64,000 nucleotides of DNA from Eubacterium sp. GTDB taxonomy: Bacteria > Bacillota > Clostridia > Lachnospirales > Lachnospiraceae. The translations under genes were made by a program, and so were the position numbers. The stretch spans positions 1 to 64,000 of the forward strand of contig JAILOU010000021.1 of NCBI GenBank assembly GCA_024690665.1, written 5' to 3'. This document shows, one piece after another, positions 43,169-52,643 of the stretch (its first letter is position 1; every line of letters begins with the position of its first letter). The notes below the pieces were generated by a model that saw nothing but the letters and a program-made list of their open reading frames with translations, was not told where the DNA came from and ran no database searches.

Positions 43169-44107
43169 ATGGTTATAGCGACCACGATGTGTAAACTTTT
43201 TTTTGCAATGTTAATAGGTTTTTTACTTGCAAAAAAAGAGATTCTTACAAAGGAGGCTACCGGGAAGATGTCTGCAATGATCGTGCAGATTACCTGTCCG
43301 TGTTTGATTTTAAATAGTATTTCAACCGTTTCACATGATGGTGGAAGTACGGTTCTTCGGCTGTTTGTGGCCGGAGTGGTGATGTATATCATTTTCCCGA
43401 TTTTGGCAATTGTATTTACACGGCTGATGAAGGTGCCAAAACATCTTCGCGGTACCTACATGTGTATGTTTATTTTTTCGAACAGCATGTTCATGGGTTA
43501 TCCGGTTGTACAGGCATTGTTCGGGGATAGCGCAATCTTTTACATCACAATCTTTAATATGCCATTTAACATTCTGTTCTTTACTTTGGCAATGCATCTG
43601 TTCCAAAAGGATGCCGCCATTGAGACAGGATCTTATGAAAAGCAAAAGTTTGAACTGCGCAAGGTACTAAACAACGGTATTATCGCATCGATTGCGGCTC
43701 TTGTGATTTACTTTGCCAACATTCCGCTGCCGGACATTTTCTATACGTGCGTCGGCTTCGTTGGTAATATCACGACCCCGCTGTCCATGATTATCATTGG
43801 TGCATCGATGGGCTCTGTTGTGATGAGTGATTTAAAACGGGAAAAGGGAATCTGGCCGATGCTTCCGATTCGCCTGATCTTATTGCCGGTTGTGACTTGG
43901 TTTGTGCTGCATCTGTTCCTTGAGGATGCAACACTGATTAGCATTTGTACGGTTGGCGCCGGTATGCCGGTTGCCTCACTGGTTGCGATGGGGAGCGCTC
44001 AGTATCCGAGACAAAGTTTTACGGCGTCGATTGGAGTCGCCGTTTCTACAATCTGTTCCCTGGTTACTATTCCAATCATGGTAATCATACTTCAACATGT
44101 TTCTTAA
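43169..44107 (+). CDS. AEC-family (auxin efflux carrier-like) transporter
   Basis: 312 residues with about ten membrane helices in two halves, typical of the AEC family that carries organic anions such as malate in bacteria. Motifs: TCPCLILNSIS near residue 45, and FVGNITTPLSMIIIGASMG in the second half, with the conserved N...P of the crossed helix. It lies 10 bases before the flavodiiron protein gene. The substrate is not predictable. Confidence 0.88.
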   Translation: MVIATTMCKLFFAMLIGFLLAKKEILTKEATGKMSAMIVQITCPCLILNSISTVSHDGGSTVLRLFVAGVVMYIIFPILAIVFTRLMKVPKHLRGTYMCMFIFSNSMFMGYPVVQALFGDSAIFYITIFNMPFNILFFTLAMHLFQKDAAIETGSYEKQKFELRKVLNNGIIASIAALVIYFANIPLPDIFYTCVGFVGNITTPLSMIIIGASMGSVVMSDLKREKGIWPMLPIRLILLPVVTWFVLHLFLEDATLISICTVGAGMPVASLVAMGSAQYPRQSFTASIGVAVSTICSLVTIPIMVIILQHVS

Positions 44108-44117
44108 GGAGGAAATT

Positions 44118-45284
44118 ATGCAACTAACAATTTCAGATGCAGTAAAGTACATTGGTGTTGACGATCTTGACCTTGATTTGTTCGAGAGTCAATATGTGGT
44201 ACCGGAAGGTGTCTCTTATAATTCTTATCTGATTATGGATGAGAAGGTGGCAGTGATGGATACCGTTGATGCGCGTGGCATGGATGCCTGGGAGGAGAAT
44301 TTAAAGCGTGAACTTGGCGATCGCGCACCGGATTACCTGGTGATTTCTCATATGGAGCCAGACCACAGTGGTTCGCTTGCGCGTCTGATTGAATTATATC
44401 CGGATGTAACGCTTGTCGGTAATGCCAAGACATTTCAGATGGTGACGAATTTCTTTGGCGAGAGTCTAAATGACGTTAAAAAGATGACGGTTGGTGAAGG
44501 CGATACACTTGAACTTGGTTCACATACACTGACGTTTTATTTAGCTCCGATGGTTCACTGGCCGGAGGTTATGGTTTCTTACGAAAGCAGCGAGAAGATT
44601 CTGTTCTCAGCAGATGCATTTGGTAAGTTTGGAGCTCTTAGCAAGGATGACGGAGACTGGGCTTGTGAAGCTCGTCGTTATTATTTCAATATCGTCGGAA
44701 AGTACGGACAACCTGTGCAAAAGCTTCTTGCGAAGTTCAATGATACGCCTGTAAGTATGATTTGTCCGCTTCATGGTCCTGTCTTAAAGGACAATCTGGA
44801 AACTTATATTAAGTTGTACGATACCTGGAGCAAATATGAGCCGGAAGACAAGGGCGTATTAGTTGCGTATGCTTCGATTCACGGGAATACCGCAGTTGCA
44901 GCTAAGAAGCTTGCCAATATGCTGGAAAAGGCAGGCGCCGAGAAGGTTGCCCTTGCCGACTTATGCCGCGGTGATATGGCGGAAGCAATTGAAGATGCTT
45001 TCCGTTATGATCGTATGGTGCTGTGCGCAGCCAGCTATGATGGCGGTGTCTTCCCGCCAATGGAAGATTTCTTACATCACTTAAAGTCCAAGATGTATCA
45101 GAATCGTAAGATCGGTATCCTGGAAAATGGTTCCTGGGGGCCGACAGCCGCCCGCACGATGAAGGGTATTTTGGAAGGTATGAAGGATCTTACATTGGTT
45201 GAGCAGACGGTGACAATTCGTTCTAAGATGAAGGGAAGCGATATCCCGGCTATGCAGGAGCTTGCAAAAGCAATGTGTGAATAA
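44118..45284 (+). CDS. A-type flavoprotein / flavodiiron protein (FprA family)
   Basis: 388 residues from the ATG at 44118 (AAGGAGG site). Residues 1-250 are a metallo-beta-lactamase-like di-iron domain with H-x-E-x-D-H ligands (SHMEPDHSG) plus later His/Asp ligands (APMVHWPEV; FSADAFG; CPLHGP). Residues 255-388 are an FMN flavodoxin domain (VAYASIHGNTAVAAKKLA). It reduces O2 to water (or NO to N2O) and protects an anaerobe during air exposure. Electron donor, usually rubredoxin, is not encoded nearby. Confidence 0.93.
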   Translation: MQLTISDAVKYIGVDDLDLDLFESQYVVPEGVSYNSYLIMDEKVAVMDTVDARGMDAWEENLKRELGDRAPDYLVISHMEPDHSGSLARLIELYPDVTLVGNAKTFQMVTNFFGESLNDVKKMTVGEGDTLELGSHTLTFYLAPMVHWPEVMVSYESSEKILFSADAFGKFGALSKDDGDWACEARRYYFNIVGKYGQPVQKLLAKFNDTPVSMICPLHGPVLKDNLETYIKLYDTWSKYEPEDKGVLVAYASIHGNTAVAAKKLANMLEKAGAEKVALADLCRGDMAEAIEDAFRYDRMVLCAASYDGGVFPPMEDFLHHLKSKMYQNRKIGILENGSWGPTAARTMKGILEGMKDLTLVEQTVTIRSKMKGSDIPAMQELAKAMCE

Positions 45285-45298
45285 GATTATGAGATATG

Positions 45299-45327
45299 TG
45301 CCGCGCACCTTTGGTGCGCGGTTTTTT
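45299..45327 (+). terminator. Terminator after the flavodiiron protein gene
   Basis: CCGCGCACC-TTT-GGTGCGCGG followed by TTTTTT. Confidence 0.93.
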
Positions 45328-45344
45328 GTGTTTTAAACGGGAAT

Positions 45345-45590
45345 TAAGAATGAAAAAGTTACAAAATGAAGGTTGTCTGAGCCGGCGCCGAGAAATTTTG
45401 TAACTGAAACAGGATTAAAGAGCAAAAAAGTTACAAAAAAGAAGCCGGCGAAGCCGGCGCCGGGAAATTTTGTAACTGAAACAGGATTTAAGAGCGGAAA
45501 AGTTACAAAAAAAGAGCCGTCGCCGCGTGCGCTGGGAAATATTGCAACTTAAAGAGAGATCCAGAGCGGAAAAGTTACAAAAGAAAAATA
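45345..45590. repeat. T1 palindrome array, locus 3 (about 3.5 units of ~70 bp)
   Basis: AGTTACAAAA and TTTTGTAACT alternate, with a conserved AAACAGGATT..AGAGC centre between the arms and G+C-rich palindromes (GCCGGCGCCG) as linkers. Same motif as loci 1 and 2, with locus-specific filler. The right end decays (ATTGCAACT). It lies between a terminator and the next gene. Confidence 0.85.
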
Positions 45591-45665
45591 TTAAAAATTT
45601 TTTTTACACAAAATCACGTTTTCATGTTACAATCTCCTCATCATATCTAAAAGAGGAGGGAATCT

Positions 45666-46451
45666 ATGCTTATTCAACAGCTGCGCTCCGAACAAGAATC
45701 GATTGAATCTGAAATCAAAAAAATACAACAACAGATTCAACAACTACCAAAAGGACATTTGATTTGTCTGAGAAATGGTGTTTATGTAAATTGGTTTTCT
45801 AGTGAATCGGGGCAAAAACAATACATCCAAAGAAAAAATCGGGCTTTTGCGGAACAGTTAGCCCATAAGAAATATCTAACTGCACATCTTCAAGATCTAA
45901 TACAAGAGCAAAAAGCAATTCATTCTTATCTGAAAAATTATCAAGATGATCAATCCTATGTTGAAAAACTTATTCATAATCCTTTATATGAAGATATACT
46001 ATCAAATTGTATCAAACCGGTTTCGGAAGAACTGAGGCAGTGGATGACTCAAGAGTATATGACAAATACGTCATATCCGGAACGATTACGGTATAAGAGT
46101 ATAACCGGAAATGTATTGCGTTCAAAATCTGAAGTGTTTATTGAGCAGGCGTTATACGAGAGAGGGATTCCGTATCGATATGAATGCGCTTTACAATTGG
46201 GAACAATAATTGTTTATCCTGATTTTACGTTAAGACATCCGTCAAGTGGGAAAAAATGTTATTGGGAACATAACGGAAGAATGGATGATACGGATTATGT
46301 AAGAAAAGTAGGTTGGAAGATGGAAACGTATTCGCGTAATAAGATTTACCCGGACGTGAATCTGATTAATACATATGAAACGGAATTGTGTCCATTAAAT
46401 CCGATGGATGTTCAACAAAAAATAAATTGGTTTTTAGAGCGTTTTGCGTAA
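45666..46451 (+). CDS. PD-(D/E)XK nuclease-like protein
   Basis: 261 residues. Residues 1-105 are a Gln/Lys-rich coiled coil (SEQESIESEIKKIQQQIQQL, and LAHKKYLTAHLQDLIQEQKA). Residues ~155-240 show a restriction-endonuclease-like pattern: SKSEVFIEQAL (helix Glu), YECALQLG, VYPDFTLRH and CYWEHNGRMDD, consistent with E...D...E-x-H metal binding as in Vsr/very short patch-type nucleases. I do not know its substrate. It is preceded by a T1 palindrome array and followed by a NUDIX gene 46 bases away. Confidence 0.6.
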   Translation: MLIQQLRSEQESIESEIKKIQQQIQQLPKGHLICLRNGVYVNWFSSESGQKQYIQRKNRAFAEQLAHKKYLTAHLQDLIQEQKAIHSYLKNYQDDQSYVEKLIHNPLYEDILSNCIKPVSEELRQWMTQEYMTNTSYPERLRYKSITGNVLRSKSEVFIEQALYERGIPYRYECALQLGTIIVYPDFTLRHPSSGKKCYWEHNGRMDDTDYVRKVGWKMETYSRNKIYPDVNLINTYETELCPLNPMDVQQKINWFLERFA

Positions 46452-46497
46452 GATAAATGCGTTATAATAGATGAGAACAAGAAAGGAGAACAAAAGA

Positions 46498-47091
46498 ATG
46501 ACAGAAGAAGAATTCTTAGAAGAATATAAAAAACAAGTCTATCCAAAGCCGGCGGTGACGGCAGATACAGTGCTGATTTCTGAAGAAGACAATGAATGTA
46601 AGGTGTTGTTAATCAAGAGAGGAAATCATCCATGTAAAGACTGCTTTGCATTTCCGGGAGGATTTGCTGAGCCGGGAGAGACCATCGATATGGCAGCGCG
46701 ACGGGAATTGTTAGAAGAAACCGGTGTTGATATTCCGAATTTACAGCCGATTCGTGTCTTCTCGGCGCCAAATCGAGATCCGAGAGGATGGACAATGACA
46801 GAGGCATATATTGGGAAAGTAAAGGCGGATGAGCTTCAGGTGAGTGCGGGTGATGATGCAAGTGATGCCAGATGGTTTTCGCTGTCACACAAAAGAGACG
46901 GAGAAGAGAGAAGCATTACCTTAACCTATAAAGAAGAGACCATTTCGATTCGTGTATCCGGAATGGAAGATCAGGGGCTGATGCCTAAAATCAAACTGCT
47001 AAGCAGTGAGAACATTGCATTTGACCATGGACTGATTATGGCCTATGCACTTCACAGATATGAGTATCTAAAACGAACAAAAGAATGGTAA
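46498..47091 (+). CDS. NUDIX hydrolase
   Basis: 197 residues from the ATG at 46498 (AAAGGAG site). The Nudix box is at about residues 58-80 (GGFAEPGETIDMAARRELLEETG). The form with an extended C-terminal part (DHGLIMAYALHRYEYL) is like ADP-ribose-type NUDIX proteins and the catalytic half of NrtR-like regulators, but there is no winged helix. Substrate unknown. Confidence 0.88.
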   Translation: MTEEEFLEEYKKQVYPKPAVTADTVLISEEDNECKVLLIKRGNHPCKDCFAFPGGFAEPGETIDMAARRELLEETGVDIPNLQPIRVFSAPNRDPRGWTMTEAYIGKVKADELQVSAGDDASDARWFSLSHKRDGEERSITLTYKEETISIRVSGMEDQGLMPKIKLLSSENIAFDHGLIMAYALHRYEYLKRTKEW

Positions 47092-47095
47092 GAAG

Positions 47096-47125
47096 ATGAG
47101 GACTGATAATCAGTCCTCATTTTTT
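47096..47125. terminator. Terminator between NUDIX gene and convergent asnB
   Basis: ATGAGGACTGAT / ATCAGTCCTCAT followed by TTTTTTAAG; the right arm is also the 3' end of asnB. Confidence 0.85.
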
Positions 47126-48972
47126 AAGTTCAGCCATCTCATAAAGCATAAGAAATTCCAAATGATTTCCGAAAGCGATGCATTCTTAAAAGGGTCAGCG
47201 TAAAAGGTCTTCAGGAGAAATAAAGTGCCGTTTTTGGAGAGGTAATCCTGTTTCAGTAGATTGCTTTCGCTTAGCGTATCTAAGGTAAATTCCTTTAACG
47301 GTCCGGTCAGGTAAGCGTGGTTTGGTTGTACAAAACCGGCCTTTTTACGATGAATGATGCGCTGCGGCAGGTAGTCAGAAGCAAGGTCTTTTAAAAGTCG
47401 TTTACCATAGTCTTCGTGAGATTCGCAGTTTAAGTCGGCCTTTACATTCGCGGACAAAGAAGCGACATATTCGACCAGGCGGTAATCCAAAAACGGAGAG
47501 CGAAGCTCTAAGGAATGCGCCATGGACAGGTGGTCAGAATAATAGAGTACCTGGTTCGGCAGCAGATTCAGACCATCATACTCAAGAGCGCGGTTAAAAC
47601 AGTCGCGTCCTTGTTGGGAGTCTTTGACGTTACGAATAAGTTTCAGTGTCGCTTCGCGCCGAACAAAAGGTCTCATCCGGTGGGAGAGAAACAGTTTTTT
47701 GTCCGCATCGGTAAGCAACGTCATGCGCGCTGCGAGCATAGCTTCATCGCCATGAGAATACGCATAGAGGGAGCGGATATAATCCGGCTGATTATGAAAG
47801 TATCCAAGACTGGATGGGTCAGGAACGGATTCGGCTTTTTGGCAGGAAGTGTAATACTCCATTGGTCGCGCAAGAATATGCGGTAGATAGCCGCCGAATA
47901 ACTCGTCGGCGCCGTCGCCGCAGAGGGCGACCTTAACATCGCGAGAAGCACAAGACGATAAAAAGTATGTCGAAATCGGGCCGGAATAAGGCTGCGAAAA
48001 TACAGACATAATCTGATCTAAAGAGGCAATTACATCTTCTGCGTGAATGGTGTGAAGCCGGTGCGGTAGCGATAGTTGCCGGGCAATGGATGAGGCCGCA
48101 TCAACATCTTCGTCGTTGTCATGCTGCAAGGTGTAGGCGGCAGGATGAACGCCTTGAAAACCGGCAATTGCAGCAACGAGAGCAGAATCAAGGCCGCCGC
48201 TTAAAAAGAGCCCCATCCGGGCGTCGCTCTTAAGACGAATCTTAACGGCGTCGTCTAAAAGTGCGCGAAGATGGTCACGGTCATAGACACCTTCGCGAGC
48301 ATAACAGTCACTAAGAGACCAATAGTTTCGAAGGGAAATCCGGCCATCTTCAAAGGAAAGTTCCTGCCCCGGCAGCAGTGCTTTAATCGAGGTGTAAGCA
48401 GTTGCAGGTGCAATCGTATTTTTAAAAGAAAAGTACTGATATAAAGCAGTATCGTTAAGGGTATGGTCTACGAGAGGATGCATGAGCAGGGCATTGACCT
48501 GTGATGCAAAGGCGATAGAGCCATCCGGCAAAACAGAATAATACAAAGGCTTAACGCCAAGCCGGTCGCGGTAAAGTAAGAGAGTGTGATTTCGAAGATC
48601 CAGAATCGAGATGGCGAACATACCGTTAAGTTTTAAGACAAAATCACGCCCCCAGCGAAGGTAGGCATTTACAAGAACTTCAGTATCAGAGTGGTCAGAT
48701 GAAAATGACGCTCCAAGTGTAAGCAGTTCATTTCGAAGTGCGGGAGCGTTGTAGATCTCGCCGTTAAAAAGCAGGATAACCTTACCGCTGGCACCGTAAC
48801 AAGGCTGGTGTCCACCTGCCTTGTCACAGATGACAAGACGACGCACGCCAAGCTGCATAAAGTCGCATTCGAAGAAGCCTTCTTCATCAGGGCCGCGACT
48901 GATTAGCGTATCTGTCATATTATGGAGTAAGTTCGAGTCTTTTTTACCAGAAAATCCACAAATTCCGCACAT
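47110..48972 (-). CDS. asnB: Asparagine synthase (glutamine-hydrolysing)
   Basis: 620 residues. N-terminal class II glutaminase with the catalytic Cys after the initiator Met (MCGICGF), SRGPDEEG and FNGEIYN. C-terminal synthetase with the ATP PP-loop (LFLSGGLDSALVAA at about residue 255). Makes asparagine from aspartate, ATP and glutamine; long AsnB proteins of this form in glycan clusters may instead amidate other carboxylates. The neighbours are a sulfotransferase-like gene and a GH2 gene on the opposite strand. Confidence 0.93.
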   Translation of the reverse strand: MCGICGFSGKKDSNLLHNMTDTLISRGPDEEGFFECDFMQLGVRRLVICDKAGGHQPCYGASGKVILLFNGEIYNAPALRNELLTLGASFSSDHSDTEVLVNAYLRWGRDFVLKLNGMFAISILDLRNHTLLLYRDRLGVKPLYYSVLPDGSIAFASQVNALLMHPLVDHTLNDTALYQYFSFKNTIAPATAYTSIKALLPGQELSFEDGRISLRNYWSLSDCYAREGVYDRDHLRALLDDAVKIRLKSDARMGLFLSGGLDSALVAAIAGFQGVHPAAYTLQHDNDEDVDAASSIARQLSLPHRLHTIHAEDVIASLDQIMSVFSQPYSGPISTYFLSSCASRDVKVALCGDGADELFGGYLPHILARPMEYYTSCQKAESVPDPSSLGYFHNQPDYIRSLYAYSHGDEAMLAARMTLLTDADKKLFLSHRMRPFVRREATLKLIRNVKDSQQGRDCFNRALEYDGLNLLPNQVLYYSDHLSMAHSLELRSPFLDYRLVEYVASLSANVKADLNCESHEDYGKRLLKDLASDYLPQRIIHRKKAGFVQPNHAYLTGPLKEFTLDTLSESNLLKQDYLSKNGTLFLLKTFYADPFKNASLSEIIWNFLCFMRWLNLKNED

Positions 48973-49051
48973 GTTATTACCATTCTTTCCGTGTTTTTTG
49001 CTATAATATTATTGTTAGGGATATTATAGCAAATGTAAAAGGAAAAGTGTC

Positions 49052-50092
49052 ATGAAGGTATTGATTCACATGGGAAATTACAAAACAGGATCAAGTGCGA
49101 TACAAGATTATCTGTATGCACATGGTGAAGAACTTGTGCGCAGGGGAATTTACTATGGACAAGTGGAAAAGCACCTCTACCAATCCCATGCATACCTTGC
49201 CTGTGCAGTGCTAAAAAAGGCGCTCGAAGGAGAGGAGATATGGGCGAGTGAACCGGAGATATTTGCGTATGTTGACAAAAGCGCTGAGCAGCTTATGGAA
49301 GAGATGGTATCACAGGCGAAAAGCAAGAACTGTCATACGGTTGTAATCTCGCAGGAAGGACTATTTTGTGAACTTTTGAGAACGCTAAGCGGGCTTCGAA
49401 AGAGCAATCTAAAAGAGGCATATGATGAAGAAAAGATGCTGCATCTGTTTCATGATACACTGCATCATTTGCTAAATAGGTATTTTACAGATATTCAGAT
49501 TCTGATTTTTTTAAGAAGGCAGGATGAATATCTTGAGTCACAGTATAAACAATGTATTAAGTGGCCATGGAAGGAACAAGACCTTCGGCCGGCGGGATTT
49601 TACGAATTTGTAAAATTAAATCCGGTGAGGCTTCATTACAAGCCGGTCCTGGACTATCTGGCACAGCTGTATGGGGTGGATGCGCTGTGTGTATGCGGTT
49701 ATGGAAAGGATACAAGCAGTGTTTTGGTGATACAAAAGCTACTTTGTCTGGAGCATAATGAGGAGCAAGATGATAAGATTGTGAATCCGTCATTGAATCT
49801 GGATGCAACAGAGTTTCGAAGAAAGTATGTGAAGATTGAGGCGGTTTATAATGAAGAGATGCTTCAGGCACTGCTGGAGTATTCGAAGAAACATCCGGAT
49901 GGGCAACTTACATATATCGATGATAAGATGTGGCAACGACTAAAAGAAACATATGAAGAAGAAAATCGTCAGATTGCCATGCAATACATACGAGGCTATG
50001 AACAGATTCCGGACTTTAAGAGGGAAGGAACAACACTTTATAAGGGGCTTTTAGTGGAGCAACTTGAGGAGATATTTGCATTGTTTCGCTAG
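49052..50092 (+). CDS. Sulfotransferase-family-like protein
   Basis: 346 residues. The N terminus (VLIHMGNYKTGSSAIQDYLY, residues 3-22) matches the PAPS-binding loop of bacterial sulfotransferase-like proteins (H-x-G-x-x-K-T-G-[ST]-[ST]). A second typical block is ILIFLRRQDEYLESQYKQ at about 150-167. It would transfer sulfate to a glycan or other surface molecule, or be a family member with another role. It lies 12 bases before the GH2 gene, so the two are co-transcribed. Confidence 0.75.
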   Translation: MKVLIHMGNYKTGSSAIQDYLYAHGEELVRRGIYYGQVEKHLYQSHAYLACAVLKKALEGEEIWASEPEIFAYVDKSAEQLMEEMVSQAKSKNCHTVVISQEGLFCELLRTLSGLRKSNLKEAYDEEKMLHLFHDTLHHLLNRYFTDIQILIFLRRQDEYLESQYKQCIKWPWKEQDLRPAGFYEFVKLNPVRLHYKPVLDYLAQLYGVDALCVCGYGKDTSSVLVIQKLLCLEHNEEQDDKIVNPSLNLDATEFRRKYVKIEAVYNEEMLQALLEYSKKHPDGQLTYIDDKMWQRLKETYEEENRQIAMQYIRGYEQIPDFKREGTTLYKGLLVEQLEEIFALFR

Positions 50093-50104
50093 AGAAGAAA
50101 GACT

Positions 50105-52549
50105 ATGAGAACAAAGATTAATTTAAATAATGACTGGGAATTTACCGGTACATACACAAATGAGTTTTATAACGGAGAGCCGGGCGAATACGAGAAGGTA
50201 CGCCTGCCTCACACCTGTAAGGAATTTTCAACGCACTACTTTGACGAAAGTGAGTATCAGATGGTATGTGGATACCGACGTGTGATATTTGGAAATCCGC
50301 TCTGGCAGGGGAAGCGTATCTTCCTGATTATAGAAGCGGCCGGTCATGAAAGTGAAGTTTATTTAAATGGAAAAAAGATTGCCAGGCATTACTGCGGATA
50401 TACCTCGTATGAGGTAGAACTGACCGGAATGATTAAGTGGGAATATAACAATCTGCTGGTGATAAAAGTAGATTCGAGGGAAGAACTGAACATTCCGCCA
50501 TTTGGTTATGTGATTGATTATCTAACCTTTGGCGGGCTGTATCGGGAAGTGCGAATGGAACTGCGCGACCCGGTGTATCTGGGAGATATCTATGCGATTC
50601 CGACGGTGACCGGAAAAATCTCAGAGGGAAAGGGATATTGTAATCTTAAGACGAATACGCAGATTAAAAATATGCCTAAGAATCACAGCATGGAAATCTG
50701 CCAGCAGCTCTATGACGGAACAAGATGTCTGGCAACGATGAAAAAGGATTATCGTGACATACGCGAGCGGATTGAAGAGCGCATGTATGAGGATGAGGTT
50801 TATTACGAAATGAATTTTTCAGCCGGACAGATGGTATTGTGGGATGTTGATAATCCAAAGATGTATACGCTTAAGACGCAGCTTCGTTATCATGGAAAGC
50901 TGATAGACGAACGCTCGCAGCCGGTTGGATTTCGCAGTAGTGAATTTCGCCCGGAAGGGTATTATCTCAACGGCAGAAGGATGAAAATCTGCGGTTTAAA
51001 CCGCCATCAAAGTTACCCGTATGTGGGATATGCGATGCCGGAGTCCATGCAGAGAATGGATGCAAGAATCTTAAAGTACGAACTTGGGGTTAATGCGGTT
51101 AGAACTTCGCATTATCCGCAGTCAAAATATTTTATAGAAGAGTGTGACAAGCTGGGGCTTCTTGTATTTACGGAGATTCCGGGCTGGCAGCATATCGGAG
51201 ATGACGAGTGGAAGCGCCATGCAATGGAAAATGTTCAGGACATGGTGGTACAGTACCGTAATCATCCGTCGATTATCTTGTGGGGCGTTCGAATCAATGA
51301 GTCAGTCGATGATGATGAATTCTATGAGATGACGAATAAGATTGCGCATTTGCTCGATGAGTATCGACCGACAAGCGGAGTGCGTTATCTTAAGAAGAGT
51401 CATCTGTTTGAGGATGTCTATGCCTACAATGATTTTTCATTTGATGGAACAGGCAGGGGATGCGAGCCAAAGCAGAAAGTGACATCGCAGATGGAAAAGC
51501 CGTATCTGATCAGTGAATATAACGGGCATATGTATCCAACGAAAAGTTATGACGATGAAAAACACCGACAGGAGCATGCGCTTCGCCACGCAAGAGTGCT
51601 AAGCGATGTGGCAGTAGCAGAAGGCGTGGCAGGTTCCTTTGGCTGGTGCATGTTTGACTATAACACGCACTCAGACTTTGGAAGCGGGGACAATGTCTGC
51701 TATCACGGTGTGACGGATATGTTTCGAAATCCCAAGGTGGCGGCAAGAGTATATGAAGCGCAGTCGAATCATCATCCGGTACTGGAGGTGACGTCCGCAT
51801 TTGACATCGGAGAGAATCCGGCAGGCAATCGCGGGCGAATCTATATCCTGACCAACGCAGATGAAGTGCGGATGTATAAAAATGACACGCTGATTAAGAC
51901 ATATCTTCCGCAGTCGGAAGAATTCCCTTATATGCATCACCCGCCGATTGAGGTGGATGATTTTATCGGCAATCAGCTTACCGAAGGGGAGAAGTTTGAT
52001 CCGAAACAGGAGCAGATGGTAAAAGAAATCTTAAATTATGGAGCCAGATTTGGGTATAATCATCTTCCATTCAAATTGAAATTGAAGGCATTGTGGCTGC
52101 TTGTCCGCTATCGGATGAATGCTCAGCAGGCTTATGCGCTGTATGGCAAGTATATTGGTGACTGGGGGCAGAAGGGAGCGCGGTTTACCTTCGAAGCTGT
52201 CAAAGACGGTGAAGTTGTAAAGACCGTCACAAAAGGACCGGTTAATGCAATTCATCTTGAGGCGACTGCCGACCACACGAATCTAAAAGAAGAGATGACC
52301 TATGATGTGGTGCTGGTACGGATTAAGATGTTAGATGAAAATGGAAATATATTACCATATTATAATGAACCTGTCACAATTCGAACCAAAGGAATGCTGC
52401 AGATTATTGGTCCTAAGACCATCTCCCTCCATGGGGGAATGGGTGGTGTGTTCTTAAAAACACAGGGAATCAGTGGTGATGCGATGGTTATTGTCAGCGC
52501 CAATGGCGCCGGAGATGTAAGGATTCCACTAACGATAGAAGCAGAATAA
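50105..52549 (+). CDS. Glycoside hydrolase family 2 (beta-galactosidase/glucuronidase-like)
   Basis: 814 residues without a signal peptide, so cytoplasmic. Sugar-binding domain (~20-180), Ig-like domain (~185-290), TIM barrel (~295-600; GLNRHQSYPYVGYAMPE, RTSHYP). Catalytic acid/base E399 in the R-I-N-E motif and nucleophile E471 in LISEYNGH. C-terminal beta domains follow. It hydrolyses a beta-glycoside; which one cannot be told. It might deglycosylate plant polyphenol glycosides, which would fit the organism, but its neighbours rather suggest glycan work. Confidence 0.9.
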   Translation: MRTKINLNNDWEFTGTYTNEFYNGEPGEYEKVRLPHTCKEFSTHYFDESEYQMVCGYRRVIFGNPLWQGKRIFLIIEAAGHESEVYLNGKKIARHYCGYTSYEVELTGMIKWEYNNLLVIKVDSREELNIPPFGYVIDYLTFGGLYREVRMELRDPVYLGDIYAIPTVTGKISEGKGYCNLKTNTQIKNMPKNHSMEICQQLYDGTRCLATMKKDYRDIRERIEERMYEDEVYYEMNFSAGQMVLWDVDNPKMYTLKTQLRYHGKLIDERSQPVGFRSSEFRPEGYYLNGRRMKICGLNRHQSYPYVGYAMPESMQRMDARILKYELGVNAVRTSHYPQSKYFIEECDKLGLLVFTEIPGWQHIGDDEWKRHAMENVQDMVVQYRNHPSIILWGVRINESVDDDEFYEMTNKIAHLLDEYRPTSGVRYLKKSHLFEDVYAYNDFSFDGTGRGCEPKQKVTSQMEKPYLISEYNGHMYPTKSYDDEKHRQEHALRHARVLSDVAVAEGVAGSFGWCMFDYNTHSDFGSGDNVCYHGVTDMFRNPKVAARVYEAQSNHHPVLEVTSAFDIGENPAGNRGRIYILTNADEVRMYKNDTLIKTYLPQSEEFPYMHHPPIEVDDFIGNQLTEGEKFDPKQEQMVKEILNYGARFGYNHLPFKLKLKALWLLVRYRMNAQQAYALYGKYIGDWGQKGARFTFEAVKDGEVVKTVTKGPVNAIHLEATADHTNLKEEMTYDVVLVRIKMLDENGNILPYYNEPVTIRTKGMLQIIGPKTISLHGGMGGVFLKTQGISGDAMVIVSANGAGDVRIPLTIEAE

Positions 52550-52643
52550 TTTCTTCACATAATCTTAATAAAACTTAATAACTATTAAATGATGTTTAGG
52601 GTTATGATAGTACTATCGAAAACGAAAGGGGGACTTTTTTATC
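52550..52643. promoter_or_regulatory. Upstream region of the lipoprotein gene
   Basis: TTAATAAAACTTAATAACTATTAAAT is a run of three TTAA-type hexamers at 10-base spacing, followed by TATGAT as a -10 candidate and an AAAGGGGG ribosome site. A direct-repeat regulator site is possible. Confidence 0.35.

Noticed and set aside
52570..52605. PHO box upstream of the lipoprotein gene
   Set aside because: The TTAA-type hexamers repeat every 10 rather than 11 bases and differ from the usual consensus; too weak to call.
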